In this document: piece by piece, positions 40,619 through 52,372 of the stretch
Numbering within the stretch: the first letter of the stretch is position 1
Layout: every line of letters starts with the position of its first letter
NCBI RefSeq assembly: GCF_021462285.1
Contig: NZ_CP082787.1
Span: 3,906,001-3,970,000 of the forward strand
From: Serratia entomophila
GTDB lineage: Bacteria; Pseudomonadota; Gammaproteobacteria; Enterobacterales; Enterobacteriaceae
DNA: 64,000 bases
Direction of reading: 5' to 3'
Translations under genes and position numbers: made by a program
The notes under the pieces: model-generated
What the model was told of the DNA's origin: nothing
Seen by the model: only the letters and a program-made list of their open reading frames with translations
Databases searched by the model: none

Positions 40619-40684
40619 ACCGATACTGCAACGACAGTATCAGATAACAGGTTGGATTCGATGAAAAAAAGAGTATTATACGGA

Positions 40685-40761
<77 letters not shown>

Positions 40762-40825
40762 ACCGATACCGTACCAGCGGTATACTATGAAAGGTGGGTT
40801 TCGATAATACCAGTATCAAGACGGA

Positions 40826-40902
<77 letters not shown>

Positions 40903-40923
40903 ATCTTGATAACAACAGACAAG

Positions 40924-40944
40924 CACCCTTAAGGGTGTTTTTTT
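40924..40944 (+). terminator. Terminator of the tRNA-fMet operon
   Basis: The stem CACCCTT/AAGGGTG is followed by T7. Confidence 0.85.
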
Positions 40945-40962
40945 GTATCTGAAATTCGTCAA

Positions 40963-40985
40963 AACCGGCCGGGCTGGCGCCCGGC
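40963..40985 (-). terminator. Terminator after amiC
   Basis: A 7-bp GC stem (GCCGGGC paired with GCCCGGC, 4-nt loop) followed by CGGUUUUG on the leftward transcript, about 15 nt past the amiC stop. Confidence 0.65.
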
Positions 40986-40999
40986 ACCCTGATTATTAT

Positions 41000-42253
41000 C
41001 TATCTGCTCGCCAGCGCGCCGCCGTTAGCGAAGTACGCCTTAATTCCCGCCAGAATAGACTCCGCCACCTGCTGCTGGAAATGGCTGGTGCGCAATTTGC
41101 GCTCTTCCTCTATGTTGCTGATAAACGCCGTTTCTACCAGGATCGACGGGATGTCCGGCGCCTTTAATACCGCAAAACCGGCCTGATCGACGCGATTCTT
41201 GTGCAAACGGTTAATTTTGCCCATTCGGTTCAGCACTTCCTTGCCGAATTTCAGGCTGTCATTGATGGTTGCGGTCTGTATCAGATCAAACATGGTGTGG
41301 TCGAGATAGCGGTCGCCGCTTTTGCTGACGCCGCCGATTTCGTCCGAGGCGTTCTGGGTCTGCGCCAGGAACTTGGCAGCCGAACTGGTGGCGCCTTTGG
41401 TCGACAGCGCAAAGACAGAGGAACCGCGCGCCGCCCTGCTGGTAAAGGCGTCGGCGTGAATGGAAACGAACAGATCGGCACGCTGCTTGCGCGCCTTGGC
41501 GACCCGCACCTTAAGCGGAATGAACACGTCGTCGTTGCGCGTCATGAACACCTTCATGTTCGGTTCGCGCTTAATCAGCGCGCTCAGCTTGCGGGCAATC
41601 AGCAGCACGATGTCCTTCTCGCGCGTTTTGAACTTGCCGATGGCGCCGGGATCTTCACCGCCATGGCCCGGATCCAGCATGATGACAATCGGCCGGTCGC
41701 GCCCCGCCTTGCCGGCCTGCGGCGCTTCCGCCGGCAACGTGCGCTCGAGATCGCCCTTGTTGTAATCTTCCAGTAACGCCAATAGCGGATCATATTCCTC
41801 GCCGCCGCTGGCGCCCTTGGTGGGATAGAGATCCATCACCAGGCGGTTGCGATACTCCGGCACCGGCGCCAGCGAGAACATATGCGGGCTGACGCTCTGC
41901 TTAAGCTCCAGCACCAGCCGCACGGTATTTTGATCGAACTGGCCGACCCGCGCCTGTTTGAGGTAAGGATCGTCGGCGCGAACCTGGCCGGCGATGCCCT
42001 TCAGCACGCTGTTAAGGTGCACGCCCTCGATATCCACCACCACGCGGTCGGGGTTGGTCAACGCAAACTGTTTGTATTTGAGCTCGACGTTAGATTCAAG
42101 CGTAACGCGGGTATAGGTGGAAGAAGGCCATACGCGCACGGCAATCACGTGCGACGATGCGGCGAAGCCTACGCGACTCACACTCAGCAACCAGCTGGCG
42201 GCAACCCCCTGTAATAAACGACGGCGGCCCAGATTGTGATTTGAGTTTGGCAT
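41000..42253 (-). CDS. amiC: N-acetylmuramoyl-L-alanine amidase AmiC
   Basis: AmiC is a zinc amidase that splits septal peptidoglycan during daughter-cell separation and is activated by NlpD. It has 417 residues, the same as E. coli. The Tat signal peptide carries RRRLLQG and a short hydrophobic stretch. An AMIN domain (about 35-150) targets the septum. The Amidase_3 domain has [14 protein letters not shown] (zinc His and Glu) and [11 protein letters not shown] with the catalytic Glu. I set the start at the ATG at 42253, 15 codons inside the longest frame, to match the Tat signal. Confidence 0.96.
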   Translation of the reverse strand: MPNSNHNLGRRRLLQGVAASWLLSVSRVGFAASSHVIAVRVWPSSTYTRVTLESNVELKYKQFALTNPDRVVVDIEGVHLNSVLKGIAGQVRADDPYLKQARVGQFDQNTVRLVLELKQSVSPHMFSLAPVPEYRNRLVMDLYPTKGASGGEEYDPLLALLEDYNKGDLERTLPAEAPQAGKAGRDRPIVIMLDPGHGGEDPGAIGKFKTREKDIVLLIARKLSALIKREPNMKVFMTRNDDVFIPLKVRVAKARKQRADLFVSIHADAFTSRAARGSSVFALSTKGATSSAAKFLAQTQNASDEIGGVSKSGDRYLDHTMFDLIQTATINDSLKFGKEVLNRMGKINRLHKNRVDQAGFAVLKAPDIPSILVETAFISNIEEERKLRTSHFQQQVAESILAGIKAYFANGGALASR

Positions 42254-42453
42254 GCGACTCCGGCAGTGATAACAGATTACAACAGATGAAAAAAACACCG
42301 GTCAAATGGGAATGCCGAAAACTTTAACCAATCATTCCAGCCCTGTCACCAGAAAATCTTTTTATGGTTTTTCAATTTATTAACGATTCAGCGCCCTTAG
42401 CGAATAAATTGAGATGATTTCCCGCTTGCTATCGGCGACGGAAAAGAATAAAA

Positions 42454-42470
42454 ATACGAAAATATCGTAT
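42454..42470. promoter_or_regulatory. Candidate operator upstream of argA (ArgR-like palindrome)
   Basis: ATACGA and TCGTAT form a 17-bp palindrome overlapping a TATAAA -10-like sequence, 24 nt before argA. ArgR represses argA in E. coli through 18-bp ARG boxes. This sequence has similar length and AT-rich character but is a poor match to the TGAATN4ATTCA core, so the assignment is tentative. The amiC-argA gap (42254-42493) shows no gene. Confidence 0.35.
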
Positions 42471-42493
42471 AAATATGCAAAAGAGGTTTTGCC

Positions 42494-43819
42494 GTGAAGG
42501 AACGTAGTACAGAGCTGGTCCAAGGATTCCGTCACTCAGTTCCCTATATCAACGCCCACCGCGGTAAGACTTTTGTCGTCATGCTCGGCGGTGAAGCCAT
42601 CGAACACGAAAATTTCTCCAACATCGTCAACGATGTCGGGCTGCTGCATAGCCTGGGCATCCGGCTGGTGGTGGTATATGGCGCGCGGCCGCAGATCGAC
42701 GGCAATCTGGCGCAGCATAACCTCGAACCTGTTTATCACAAGCATACCCGGGTCACCGACGCCCATACGCTGGAACTGGTCAAGCAGGCCGCCGGCCTGT
42801 TGCAGCTGGACATCACCGCCCGGCTGTCGATGAGCCTCAACAATACGCCGCTGCAGGGCGCGCATATCAACGTGGTCAGCGGCAACTTTATCATCGCTCA
42901 GCCGCTGGGCATCGACGACGGCGTAGATTACTGCCACAGCGGGCGCATTCGCCGCATCGACGAAGAAGCCATCCACCGCCAGCTCGACAGCAACGCCATC
43001 GTACTGATCGGCCCGGTCGCGGTGTCGGTGACCGGCGAAAGCTTTAACCTGACCTCTGAAGAAGTCGCCACCCAGTTGGCGATCAAACTGAAGGCGGAAA
43101 AAATGATCGGCTTCTGCTCATCGCAGGGCGTGACAGATCAAGAAGGCAATATCATCTCCGAACTGTTTCCCAACGACGCACAAAAGCGCATCGAGGAGCT
43201 GGAAGAGAGCGGCGACTATCACTCCGGCACCGTGCGCTTCCTGCGCGGCGCGGTGAAGGCCTGCCGCAGCGGCGTGCGCCGCAGCCACCTGATCAGCTAC
43301 CAGGAGGACGGCGCGCTGGTTCAGGAGCTGTTCTCGCGCGACGGTATCGGCACCCAGATCGTGATGGAGAGCGCCGAACAGGTGCGCCGGGCGACGATCA
43401 ACGATATCGGCGGCATCCTGGAACTGATCCGTCCGCTCGAACAACAGGGTATTTTAGTGCGCCGCTCGCGTGAGCAGCTGGAGATGGAGATCGATAAGTT
43501 CACCATTATCGAACGCGACAACCTGACCATCGCCTGTGCGGCGCTGTACCCATTCCCGGAAGAAAAAATCGGCGAGATGGCCTGCGTGGCGGTGCATCCG
43601 GACTACCGCAGCTCATCACGCGGTGAAATGCTGCTGCAGCGGGTGGAAAACCAGGCGCGGCAAATGGGGCTGCAAAAGCTGTTCGTGCTGACTACCCGCA
43701 GCATCCACTGGTTCCAGGAACGCGGCTTTACCCCGGCGGAGGTCGACGTACTGCCGATGCAAAAACAGGCGCTGTACAACTACCAGCGCCGCTCCAAAAT
43801 TCTGCTGGCGGATCTGTAA
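42494..43819 (+). CDS. argA: N-acetylglutamate synthase ArgA
   Basis: ArgA makes N-acetylglutamate from glutamate and acetyl-CoA, the first step of arginine synthesis, and is feedback inhibited by arginine. It has 441 residues (E. coli 443). The amino-acid-kinase domain (about 25-290) begins at VVMLGGEAI and binds arginine. The GNAT acetyltransferase domain is at about 295-435, with [17 protein letters not shown] for acetyl-CoA. It starts at a GTG preceded by AGAGG. Confidence 0.97.
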   Translation: MKERSTELVQGFRHSVPYINAHRGKTFVVMLGGEAIEHENFSNIVNDVGLLHSLGIRLVVVYGARPQIDGNLAQHNLEPVYHKHTRVTDAHTLELVKQAAGLLQLDITARLSMSLNNTPLQGAHINVVSGNFIIAQPLGIDDGVDYCHSGRIRRIDEEAIHRQLDSNAIVLIGPVAVSVTGESFNLTSEEVATQLAIKLKAEKMIGFCSSQGVTDQEGNIISELFPNDAQKRIEELEESGDYHSGTVRFLRGAVKACRSGVRRSHLISYQEDGALVQELFSRDGIGTQIVMESAEQVRRATINDIGGILELIRPLEQQGILVRRSREQLEMEIDKFTIIERDNLTIACAALYPFPEEKIGEMACVAVHPDYRSSSRGEMLLQRVENQARQMGLQKLFVLTTRSIHWFQERGFTPAEVDVLPMQKQALYNYQRRSKILLADL

Positions 43820-43826
43820 TTCCTGT

Positions 43827-43849
43827 GGGCGCAGCGCCGCTGCGCCCTT
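43827..43849 (+). terminator. Terminator after argA
   Basis: The perfect 9-bp stem GGGCGCAGC/GCTGCGCCC with a 3-nt loop is followed by TTCTCTCTTA. It separates convergent argA and recD. Confidence 0.7.
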
Positions 43850-43854
43850 CTCTC

Positions 43855-45705
43855 TTATTCCGCCTGTTGCAGGCGCTCGGCCAACCCACTGCGGCGCTGA
43901 GTCGGCGTGCGGATCGCCTTCATCAGCACCCCGTCGCTGGCATACAGCGAGAGCCGGCTGCGTGCGCGGGTAATGGCGGTATACACCAGCTCACGGGTCA
44001 GCACCGGCAGGAAATGATTGGGCAGCACCAGCACCGTGTGCTCAAACTCCGAACCCTGCGATTTGTGCACCGTCATCGCGTAGGCGGTTTCATGCGCCGG
44101 CAGGCGGCTGGGCTGCACCGACTTGATGCTGCCGTCTGGCAATTGAAAATGCACGCGCAGTTCGCCGCTCTCATCGCGCAGAGCGATGCCGATATCACCG
44201 TTAAATAACCCCAGCGCGCTGTCGTTGCGCCCAATCATCACCGGCCGCCCCTGATACCAGCGCCCTAACGCCGCCGGCGGGCGCTGAATCAGCCCGGCGC
44301 GCTGCAGCCCTGCCTCGATGCGTTCGTTCAGCCCGGCTACGCCAAATGGCCCTTCGCGCAGCGCGCACAGCACCTGAAAATGGCCAAACGCCGCCAGCAC
44401 CTCCACCGCATCGGCTCCCTCGGCCACCCGCTTCAGATAATCGCGATAGCCCGCCACGCACATGTCCAGCAACGCCTGATATTCTTCGGCGGTCGCCAGC
44501 GGATAACCGGCAACATCGCTGAAACGGCCGCCGATCGCCGCCCGCGCCCGCTCGCCATCACCGGCGTTAACCGCCTGCGCCAGCTGGCCAATGCCGGAAT
44601 TGGCGTCAAAACGGTAGCTTCTGCGCAGCAGGCACAGGCTGTCGCGCACCGCCGCCTGCGCCGGAGCCTGCTGCCCCTGTAGCTGGCAGCCGGTCAACCG
44701 GGTTAGCTCCGCGGCGCGCGCGGCGCTGTACCCCTGTTCGGCGAAACGGCAGATATCGCCCAGCACCGCACCGGCCTCCACCGAGGCCAGCTGATCGCGG
44801 TCGCCGAGGAAAATCACCCGCGCCTGTTCCGGCAAGGCGGCAATCAGGCGCGCCATCATCGGCAAATCGACCATCGACGCCTCATCCACCACCAGCACAT
44901 CCAAATGCAGCGGATTGCCGCGATGATAGCGCATGCGCTGGCTGTTCGGCTGTGCGCCCAGCAACCGGTGCAGCGTCGCCGCCTCCGTCGGGAACAGCGC
45001 CTGCTGCGCCGGGGTTAACGGCAGTTTTCGGCTGGCGCTGCCCAGCGATTCGGTCAGGCGCGCCGCCGCCTTGCCGGTCGGGGCAGCCAACTGAATGCGC
45101 AGGCGTTCGCCTTCCCCAAGCTGCACCAGCGCCGCCAGCAGCTTAGCGACGGTAGTGGTCTTGCCGGTGCCCGGCCCGCCGGAAATCACCGATATGCGCC
45201 GGGTGGCCGCCACCGCCGCGGCGATTTTCTGCCAGTCCGGCTCTGGCGCCGCCGCGCCAAACAGCTGGTCAAGAATCGCGCGCAGTTGAGTTTCTTCTAT
45301 CGCCTGATGCCGGCTGTCGCCGCTGATAAACGCCGCCACCTCGCCTTCGTTCTGCCACATGCGCTGCAGATACAGACGCTGATCCTGCAACACCAACGGG
45401 GTAGCGCCGCTGCCGTCGCCGACCGCCGCGCTGGCCGCCAGGCGCTGCCGCCAGCGGGCAAGATCCGGCTGCCCGGCCGCCAGCCAAACGGCCTGCGCCA
45501 GCTCCGGCTGACGCCCTTCAAAGAGTTGATCCGCCTGCAGCTGATCCAGCATCAGGCAAACGTGCCCGGCCCCCGCCTCTGCGCTCAGGCAGGCGGCGGC
45601 CAGCAGGATATCGGGTTCGTCCTCGCTCGCCACCACGCGGGCGAACTGCACGTCCAGCGGCCGCAGCGCGCCAAGCGCCACCGCCTGCTCCAGCAGCGCG
45701 ATCAT
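43855..45705 (-). CDS. recD: Exodeoxyribonuclease V subunit alpha RecD
   Basis: RecD is the fast 5'-3' helicase of RecBCD, which processes double-strand breaks. It has 616 residues (E. coli 608). Walker A GGPGTGKT is at 176-183 with Lys182. [13 protein letters not shown] is Walker B, and [17 protein letters not shown] near the C terminus is a helicase motif of superfamily 1B. Its ATG overlaps the recB stop in ATGA. Confidence 0.97.
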   Translation of the reverse strand: MIALLEQAVALGALRPLDVQFARVVASEDEPDILLAAACLSAEAGAGHVCLMLDQLQADQLFEGRQPELAQAVWLAAGQPDLARWRQRLAASAAVGDGSGATPLVLQDQRLYLQRMWQNEGEVAAFISGDSRHQAIEETQLRAILDQLFGAAAPEPDWQKIAAAVAATRRISVISGGPGTGKTTTVAKLLAALVQLGEGERLRIQLAAPTGKAAARLTESLGSASRKLPLTPAQQALFPTEAATLHRLLGAQPNSQRMRYHRGNPLHLDVLVVDEASMVDLPMMARLIAALPEQARVIFLGDRDQLASVEAGAVLGDICRFAEQGYSAARAAELTRLTGCQLQGQQAPAQAAVRDSLCLLRRSYRFDANSGIGQLAQAVNAGDGERARAAIGGRFSDVAGYPLATAEEYQALLDMCVAGYRDYLKRVAEGADAVEVLAAFGHFQVLCALREGPFGVAGLNERIEAGLQRAGLIQRPPAALGRWYQGRPVMIGRNDSALGLFNGDIGIALRDESGELRVHFQLPDGSIKSVQPSRLPAHETAYAMTVHKSQGSEFEHTVLVLPNHFLPVLTRELVYTAITRARSRLSLYASDGVLMKAIRTPTQRRSGLAERLQQAE

Positions 45706-48700
45706 GATCCCTCCTCCGACGCGGCGGTTTCGCCGCTGAACAACAGATCCATGCCTTCCACCAGAGATTGTTCCGGGCGGCAGGCGAAAATGCCGTTGCC
45801 CGGGTGTTGCGCGTCCACGCCGCGCAGGAACAGGTAAATTACCCCGCCAAAATGGCGCTGGTAGTCGTAATCCGGCAGCCGGTGGCGCAGATAACGGTGC
45901 AGCGCCAGGGTATAAAGCTGGTACTGCAGATCATAGCGATGCTCCGCCATCGCCTGCTCCATCGCCGGCCGGGTATAGGCGCCGCTGTCCTCTCCCAGCC
46001 AGTTGGATTTGTAGTCCAGCAGGTAATATTTACCCTGCCAGCAGAACACCAAATCGATAAAGCCTTTGAGCATGCCCTGCACCCGATGGAAATCCAGCGC
46101 CGGGCAGCGGGCCGACAACGGATCATAACGCTTCACCAGCGCATCCAGCTCAGTCGCCGACAGCAGCCTATTGATCGGCAGATAAAACTGCAGCTCGGCC
46201 TGCTTGTGCTGCGGCGCCAGCGCCGACAGCGTTACGCCGCTGTCGTTCAGCGGGGTGTTAAGCAGCACCTGCATCCAATTCTGCAACACCGGCTGCCAGT
46301 GTTCGGCAAAACCCTGCTGCTGCAGTTGCTCCAGCAGCCACCCTTCATCCAGCGGCTGGGTGAAATCCAGGGTTTCAAACAGGCTGTGCAGGAAGGTGCC
46401 GGGCGCCGCACCGCGCGGGAAGGTATGCGGTGTGAGCGCTGGCTCACTGTCTTCGGCCTGTTCGCCGGCGGCATCGATATCCAGCCGCGGCAGCAGATCC
46501 TGCATCAAACCCGCGCCATGCTGCTGCAGGCCGGTATAGCTGGTGACCCGCCAGAAATCCTGAATCTGGCGGCTAAAATGCTTCGCCGCCAGCGCCGCCG
46601 CGCCCGCCGTTTGCGGCTGCCACGGCTGCTCATCCGGCGTATCGACCAACGACAGCGCCACGCCGCCGCCGGCCAACTGCTGCAGGCGTTCGTTCAGGTA
46701 GACCGCATCGCCGGCCTGGCCGGCCTGCACCAGATAGCCCAGCGCGCTGCGGTGCAGATCGGTGTCGCCCTGCTTCTTGCGGGTGCCCTGGATAAGCGGC
46801 GCAATGCCGATGCTGCAGTGGTACACCGAGCGGGTCAACGCCACGTACAGCAAGCGCAAATCCTCCGCCAGCCGTTCTTCTTCCGCCCAGGCCTGGCTCT
46901 CTTCGTTGGCGTTGAGATCCAGCAACGCCTGGAAGCTGTGGCGATCGTGATACAGCGCCTGCTGCTGCTGGCGGAAATTGCCGACGAACGGCAGCCATAC
47001 CAGATCGAACTCCAGCCCTTTGGATTTGTGGATGGTGATCACCTGCACCAGATGACGATCGCTTTCCAGCCGCAGCTGCTGATTGTCGGACTGGCGATTG
47101 GGCTGTGCAATTTGCTGCGCCAGCCAGCGCACCAGCGCGTGTTCGCTGTCGAGCTGTGCGGCGGCTTCCTGCAACAGCTCACCCAGATGCAGCACGTCGG
47201 TCAGGCGCCGTTCTCCGCCGGGGCTGGCCAGCAGGTTCTCCGCCAGTTGGCGGTTCTTCATCACCTCGCTCAGCATCGGCAACACGCCGCGGCGCAACCA
47301 TTGGGTGCGGTATTGGTCAAACTCATTCACCAAGGCGTCCCAGGCCCGTTCGTCGCGGCTCAGGCCGTCCAGCGTGGGTGCATCCAGCCCCATCAGCCCG
47401 GTGGCCATGGCGCTGCGCAGCGTGCGCTCCTGCTCCGGCGCCAGCACCGCCTGCAGCAACCACAGCAGGTCTTTGGCTTCCGGCGTGTCGAAGACGCTGT
47501 CGCGGTTGGAGAGATAGACTGACGGAATGGACAGTGCGCTGAGCGCATCACGCACCAGCGCCGCCTCATTGCGGCTACGCACCAGCACCGTGATATCCGA
47601 AGCCTGCACCGGCCGCCGGCTTTTACCGTCATTCAGCCAGGCTTGTTGCTGCTGCCCGGCGCTGAGCCAGTCGCGGATTTGCGCGGCGCACAGCCGCGCC
47701 ATCAGTTGTTGGTAATCACTTACACCTACGCCTTCGCCCTGCTGCAGCCAAAACTGCATCGCCGGCTGCGGCTTGCCATGCAACTCAAACGCCAGCCCTT
47801 GATTCTTTTCCGCCGCACTGACCTCGATAAAGGGGATTTGGCCGAACAGGAATGGCTTATCCACCTGAGAAAACAGATGGTTGACGCTGGCGATCATCGC
47901 CGGAGACGAGCGCCAGTTGGTTTCAAGCGTATAGTGGGCGCTCACCTCGGAACGGGCGCGCATATAGGTGAAGATGTCGGCGCCGCGGAAGGCGTAAATC
48001 GCCTGTTTCGGATCGCCGATCAACAGCAAGCCGCAGTCTGGCCGGCCGACGTAAAGCTTTTGGAAGATGCGATATTGCTGCGGGTCGGTATCCTGAAATT
48101 CATCGATCATCGCCACCGGATAACGCTGACGGATCGCCAGCGCCAGCTGCTCGCCGCCGGCGCTCTGCAAGGCGCCGTCCAGCCGGCTGAGCAGGTCGTC
48201 AAACCCCAACTCGGCGCGCTGGCGCTTCTCTTGCTGGATGGAGGTGCGGATTTCACTGAGTGCGCGCGCCATGATCAGATCACGCAGCGTCAGGGGTTCG
48301 GCAAACAGTTCATCGATAGCGGTAAACAGCCCGTGACGCGGCGGCTCACCCTTCTTGGTTTTCTCCAGCAGCACCGACTGGCGAAACTTGTCCAGTTCCT
48401 TCGGCAACTGATAGTCCTGGGTTTCCTGCCCGGCCCACTCGCCGACCTTAGCCAGCCAGTTCGGCAGGTGTTTGCTGCTGTAGCTGCGCTTGTCTACGCC
48501 GGACTGGCTGATCAACGCCTCGAGATCTCCCGTAGCCGCCCGCCACTGCGTCTTGATGGCGTCGATGCGCACCACAATCTGCTCGTGGCGCATCAGCACC
48601 GTTTCTTCTTCTTTCGGCGGCTGGCGCAGCCGAGGCGCTTCACCGTGCAAATAGCCGGAAAGATCGGCCAACAGCGCTTCCGGGCCGCTCCACTCCTGGC

Positions 48701-49253
48701 TGACCGCCCGGGCTACCCCCAGCGGCAGCGGGTAGCAATGGCGGCGCCAGAAATCCGCACAGGCCTGCCGCCGCAGCGGCAATTCGTCCTGCACCAGCGT
48801 TTGCTCAAACAGCATGCCGGATTCGAAGGCGTTGTGGGCCAGCATGCGCTGGCAGAAGCCGTGAATGGTGTAGATCGCCGCTTCGTCCATCTGCCGTTCG
48901 GCCGCCAACAGCTGCGAGGCGGCGTCGGCCAGATCGTCGATTTCAGCCATCAGCGCGGTAAACAAGGGGTTATCGCTTTTGCCGCGCACGCAGGCGATGC
49001 GCAGCCCGTGAATATTGGCGCGTATGCGCCCGCGCAGCTCCTCAGTGGCGGCCTCGGTAAAGGTCACCACCAGGATCTCTTCGACCGTCAGCGGCCGGGG
49101 AAATGCCGCATCCCGCCCGAGCCCCAGCAGCAGGCGCAGGTACAGCGCGCCGATAGTGAAGGTTTTGCCAGTCCCCGCCGACGCTTCTATCAGCCGCTCG
49201 CCAAACAGCGGCAACGTCAGCGGATCAAGCCTTTGCGGGGCCGCCCCTGTCAT
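45702..49253 (-). CDS. recB: Exodeoxyribonuclease V subunit beta RecB
   Basis: RecB supplies the 3'-5' helicase, the single nuclease site and RecA loading. It has 1183 residues (E. coli 1180). Walker [18 protein letters not shown] is near residue 25. [16 protein letters not shown] is motif [20 protein letters not shown] is motif V. The C-terminal nuclease domain has [11 protein letters not shown] and [10 protein letters not shown], placing Asp1080 and Lys1082 at the same numbers as E. coli. It overlaps ptrA upstream and recD downstream by 4 nt each, so the three are tightly coupled. Confidence 0.98.
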   Translation of the reverse strand: MTGAAPQRLDPLTLPLFGERLIEASAGTGKTFTIGALYLRLLLGLGRDAAFPRPLTVEEILVVTFTEAATEELRGRIRANIHGLRIACVRGKSDNPLFTALMAEIDDLADAASQLLAAERQMDEAAIYTIHGFCQRMLAHNAFESGMLFEQTLVQDELPLRRQACADFWRRHCYPLPLGVARAVSQEWSGPEALLADLSGYLHGEAPRLRQPPKEEETVLMRHEQIVVRIDAIKTQWRAATGDLEALISQSGVDKRSYSSKHLPNWLAKVGEWAGQETQDYQLPKELDKFRQSVLLEKTKKGEPPRHGLFTAIDELFAEPLTLRDLIMARALSEIRTSIQQEKRQRAELGFDDLLSRLDGALQSAGGEQLALAIRQRYPVAMIDEFQDTDPQQYRIFQKLYVGRPDCGLLLIGDPKQAIYAFRGADIFTYMRARSEVSAHYTLETNWRSSPAMIASVNHLFSQVDKPFLFGQIPFIEVSAAEKNQGLAFELHGKPQPAMQFWLQQGEGVGVSDYQQLMARLCAAQIRDWLSAGQQQQAWLNDGKSRRPVQASDITVLVRSRNEAALVRDALSALSIPSVYLSNRDSVFDTPEAKDLLWLLQAVLAPEQERTLRSAMATGLMGLDAPTLDGLSRDERAWDALVNEFDQYRTQWLRRGVLPMLSEVMKNRQLAENLLASPGGERRLTDVLHLGELLQEAAAQLDSEHALVRWLAQQIAQPNRQSDNQQLRLESDRHLVQVITIHKSKGLEFDLVWLPFVGNFRQQQQALYHDRHSFQALLDLNANEESQAWAEEERLAEDLRLLYVALTRSVYHCSIGIAPLIQGTRKKQGDTDLHRSALGYLVQAGQAGDAVYLNERLQQLAGGGVALSLVDTPDEQPWQPQTAGAAALAAKHFSRQIQDFWRVTSYTGLQQHGAGLMQDLLPRLDIDAAGEQAEDSEPALTPHTFPRGAAPGTFLHSLFETLDFTQPLDEGWLLEQLQQQGFAEHWQPVLQNWMQVLLNTPLNDSGVTLSALAPQHKQAELQFYLPINRLLSATELDALVKRYDPLSARCPALDFHRVQGMLKGFIDLVFCWQGKYYLLDYKSNWLGEDSGAYTRPAMEQAMAEHRYDLQYQLYTLALHRYLRHRLPDYDYQRHFGGVIYLFLRGVDAQHPGNGIFACRPEQSLVEGMDLLFSGETAASEEGS

Positions 49254-52144
49254 GGTGTCGCCACCTTGCGCGGCAATACCTGTTGCAGCGCGGAGGCATT
49301 AGGATAGGTTACCCACCCCTTCTGCTCGGCGTACTCCGCCTTGTCCTGGCCGCTGCCGCTAACCTGCGACAGCACCGCCAACCCCTGCGGCTGGATCACC
49401 GCCTGGTGGAAGAAGTCCGCCAGCTTGGCCGGCGTCAACTGTTGCACCTGCGCAATCAGCTTCTCGCGGGTATCGAAGGCGAAATTGCCGCGGTCGAAAT
49501 CGTTGGCGAAGCGGCTGGCCTCTTCGCTCAGGGTTTGCGGCCGCTGCTTCAGTTCGTTGATCAGCGCCTGTTTGTACTGTCCGAAATCCGCTTCGCTCAT
49601 CGCGCGCAGGCGTTTTTCCGTTTTCGGGTAAAAGTCCTGGTAACGCTGATACAGATAGGCCGGCTGTTTGCTGTTGCTCTGCAGCAGGAAACCTACGCCC
49701 CACTGGCGGCCAACCGACATTGGAAATGCGAATACTGCATAGCCCAGTTGCTCTTCCGTGCGCAATTGGCTGTAGAACCATGGCTGGATAATCTGCCCCA
49801 GCAGCGAACTGTAGGCCATACCCGTTACTTCATCGTAGCCGGTCGGCACATAGACCGCCGCCAGCGCCGAATCGGTGCTGCTGCCCGCGCGCTGCAGGTT
49901 GGCCAGCTGATCCTTGTCCACCACCACGTCTTCGCCGTGCCACCATTCAACGCCGGTGCAACCCAGGCGGTGCTTCAGCGTAGAGGCCAGGGTATCGACC
50001 TGCCGTTTGCTCATGTTGCCCACCACCAGCAGCTCCGGCGTGGCATCCGCCAACAGGCCGTCGCGGTAGGCCAGCACGTCTTTCAGCGTCAGGTTTTTCA
50101 GCACTTCGCGGCGTTCGCTGCGCTCTGAGTAAGGCACGCGGGAAATCATCTGCACCGGCTGAATAGCCAGTTCAAACGCCTTGCCCTTCTCGGCCGCATC
50201 CAACTGTTCCAAATACCAGGACTTGGCCTGCGCCAGCTGATCTTCGGTCGGGGTGAAGCTGGAGTAACCTTCAATCAGCGACGTCAACAGCTGCGGCAAA
50301 CGCTGGGTAAAGCCGTTGGCGTTGAACATCAGGCCGTTGTTTGGCGAGGTCGAGAAGCTCAAGCCACCGACCGACGCCTGATAGCTCAACTGATCCAGCG
50401 CAATGCCGGCCAGGTAATCGGTCAAAGAAAACAGCACCTGATTGCGCGCGGAGTCCATGGTTTTGGCGTTGCGGAAAGCGACGGTGACGTCCGCCTTCGG
50501 CTCATCGGCAAAATAACGGCTCGGCATGTACAGCACGCGCAGACCCGGCTGATCCACCACCATCTCCGGCTTTTTGAACTCGTGCGATGGCTTGGTCAGG
50601 GTGAAGTCGTCCGGAATATAGGGGTTCAGCGCCGGCAACGACAACGCGATCCCCTTGCCCAGTTGCTGCCACTGTTCAAACCGCTGCGGGGTGATTTTAT
50701 CCACCTGATAAGGCGCGTTGACGAAGTACGCCGTCTTGTCATGCGGCTCGTTCGGGCTGACGAACCAGATACGCGCGTTTTGCGGCGTCATGGCGTCCAG
50801 ACGCTCAGCGATCGCCTTGGCGTCATAGCGGTCGGCCAGATATGGGGCGTCCAGCGCATGTTCGACCGGCACGCGCAGCATGGTATCCACCAGCCATTCG
50901 ATGTAATCCATGTCGCGGGTGATCGACGGATAGCGGAAGTCCAGATTCAGGACGTGTGAAATCTCGTCGAAATAGCTCTGCTTGATGCCCTCGCCACGCA
51001 ACATTTTCAGGTAGTTGAAAATAGCGGCCACCACCTGGTCGCGCTGGGCCAGCCCTTTGTCGGTCAGGGATACGCTGATCGAGAACACCCCGCCGTTGCG
51101 GTCTACCATCGGATCGGCGCCGGCGTTGATCGCATCCGCCAGCCCCTGTTTCTGCAGCCAGTCCGACAGGGTATTTTTGCTGCGGTTGCCGATCAGGTAG
51201 CTGATGTAGGTATCGGTTTTGCTGCGGAACGCGGCGCTGTTGTTATCGATGCGAAATTCGACCTTCAGCTGCTTGCGCGGCTGCGCCGGCACATAGTGAA
51301 TAATGATGCCCTGCTGCTCCGGCGTGACGGCCGGTACGGTGATCGGCGGCACGCTGGCGTCATGGTTCGGCACCCTGCCAAAGGTTTTGGCTGCGATTTC
51401 CGCCAGCTGCGGCAACGGCTGGTTGCCGTACAGCACGCCCATCATCAGGTTGGCGGAATAGTAGCGCTTATAGAAGCCGGTCAGTTCATCGTGCAGCTTG
51501 CTGCCCGGTTTGTCCTTCAGGGTGTCGAGGTTGCCGCCGGAGAAGCGCGCGCTCGGGTGCGCCGGGTTCAGCGTTTCCGCCCCGACCTGCGCCATGCGCA
51601 TGCCGTCACGCGAACGCGCCATCGTCAGCTCGGCGTTAACCGCATTGCGCTCGCGATCGGCGTTGCCCGCTTCCAGCAGCGGCTCCGCAATGGCGTCCGC
51701 CATGCGATCGACCGCCGGCTCCAGCGCATCGTTTTCCACTTCCAGGTAGAACGCGGTGCGGTAAGAGGCCGTGCTGGCGTTGTGGCTGCCGCCGTGTTTC
51801 TTCAGGAATTCCGACAGGTTTTCCGGCTGCGGATAGCGCTTGGAGCCCATCAGCACCATGTGTTCCAGATAGTGCGCCAAGCCGAGCTGGCTGTTCGGAT
51901 CCTCCAGCGAGCCGACCGGCAGCGCCAGGGCCGCCAGCGATTTCGGCGCCTGAGCGTCGGAAACCAGCAGCACCGTCATGCCGTTCGCCAGCGTGATCGC
52001 CTGATAGTGACGCGGATCGTGCTCGCTTTTGTTGATCTTCTCCGCCAGCGGCTGCCATCCCTGTGCGGCCCAGCTTAACGGCGCCCAACACATTGCCAAT
52101 AATACCAACCCGGTAATGCGGGCCAACTGTCTGCGCATATCCAA
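49250..52144 (-). CDS. ptrA: Periplasmic protease III (pitrilysin)
   Basis: Pitrilysin is an M16-family zinc peptidase that degrades small proteins and peptides such as insulin in the periplasm. It has 964 residues (E. coli 962). A signal peptide ends near LSWAAQ. The inverted zinc motif HYLEH is His91-Glu94-His95. The downstream Glu ligand lies in the NAVNAELTMAR segment. Four M16 domains span the length. It sits inside the recC-recB-recD cluster, as in E. coli, with no known functional link. The 228 nt upstream to recC contain no gene and should hold its promoter. Confidence 0.97.
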   Translation of the reverse strand: MDMRRQLARITGLVLLAMCWAPLSWAAQGWQPLAEKINKSEHDPRHYQAITLANGMTVLLVSDAQAPKSLAALALPVGSLEDPNSQLGLAHYLEHMVLMGSKRYPQPENLSEFLKKHGGSHNASTASYRTAFYLEVENDALEPAVDRMADAIAEPLLEAGNADRERNAVNAELTMARSRDGMRMAQVGAETLNPAHPSARFSGGNLDTLKDKPGSKLHDELTGFYKRYYSANLMMGVLYGNQPLPQLAEIAAKTFGRVPNHDASVPPITVPAVTPEQQGIIIHYVPAQPRKQLKVEFRIDNNSAAFRSKTDTYISYLIGNRSKNTLSDWLQKQGLADAINAGADPMVDRNGGVFSISVSLTDKGLAQRDQVVAAIFNYLKMLRGEGIKQSYFDEISHVLNLDFRYPSITRDMDYIEWLVDTMLRVPVEHALDAPYLADRYDAKAIAERLDAMTPQNARIWFVSPNEPHDKTAYFVNAPYQVDKITPQRFEQWQQLGKGIALSLPALNPYIPDDFTLTKPSHEFKKPEMVVDQPGLRVLYMPSRYFADEPKADVTVAFRNAKTMDSARNQVLFSLTDYLAGIALDQLSYQASVGGLSFSTSPNNGLMFNANGFTQRLPQLLTSLIEGYSSFTPTEDQLAQAKSWYLEQLDAAEKGKAFELAIQPVQMISRVPYSERSERREVLKNLTLKDVLAYRDGLLADATPELLVVGNMSKRQVDTLASTLKHRLGCTGVEWWHGEDVVVDKDQLANLQRAGSSTDSALAAVYVPTGYDEVTGMAYSSLLGQIIQPWFYSQLRTEEQLGYAVFAFPMSVGRQWGVGFLLQSNSKQPAYLYQRYQDFYPKTEKRLRAMSEADFGQYKQALINELKQRPQTLSEEASRFANDFDRGNFAFDTREKLIAQVQQLTPAKLADFFHQAVIQPQGLAVLSQVSGSGQDKAEYAEQKGWVTYPNASALQQVLPRKVATP

Positions 52145-52372
52145 AATAAACCCCTATTCTGACACCGTCGCACCAAATTGTTGGCGTCGACGGCGCTCAT
52201 CAAAACCGCACAACCATTCCCGTCATGCGTGAGGCGGCCTCTGTTGCCATACTCACTTCGGGAACCAATCTATATTCCTATACGTTATGTCAGACCGGAG
52301 ATAACCCCAATGGTTGAATATAACTTCAGTTATTTTTACCACCTCCCGGCATGCAGTACCACCGGGGGATTG

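Noticed and set aside
40668..40680. TATTAT before the second tRNA-fMet as an internal promoter
   Set aside because: The implied start would fall on the tRNA 5' end itself. The spacer is better explained by processing of one precursor.
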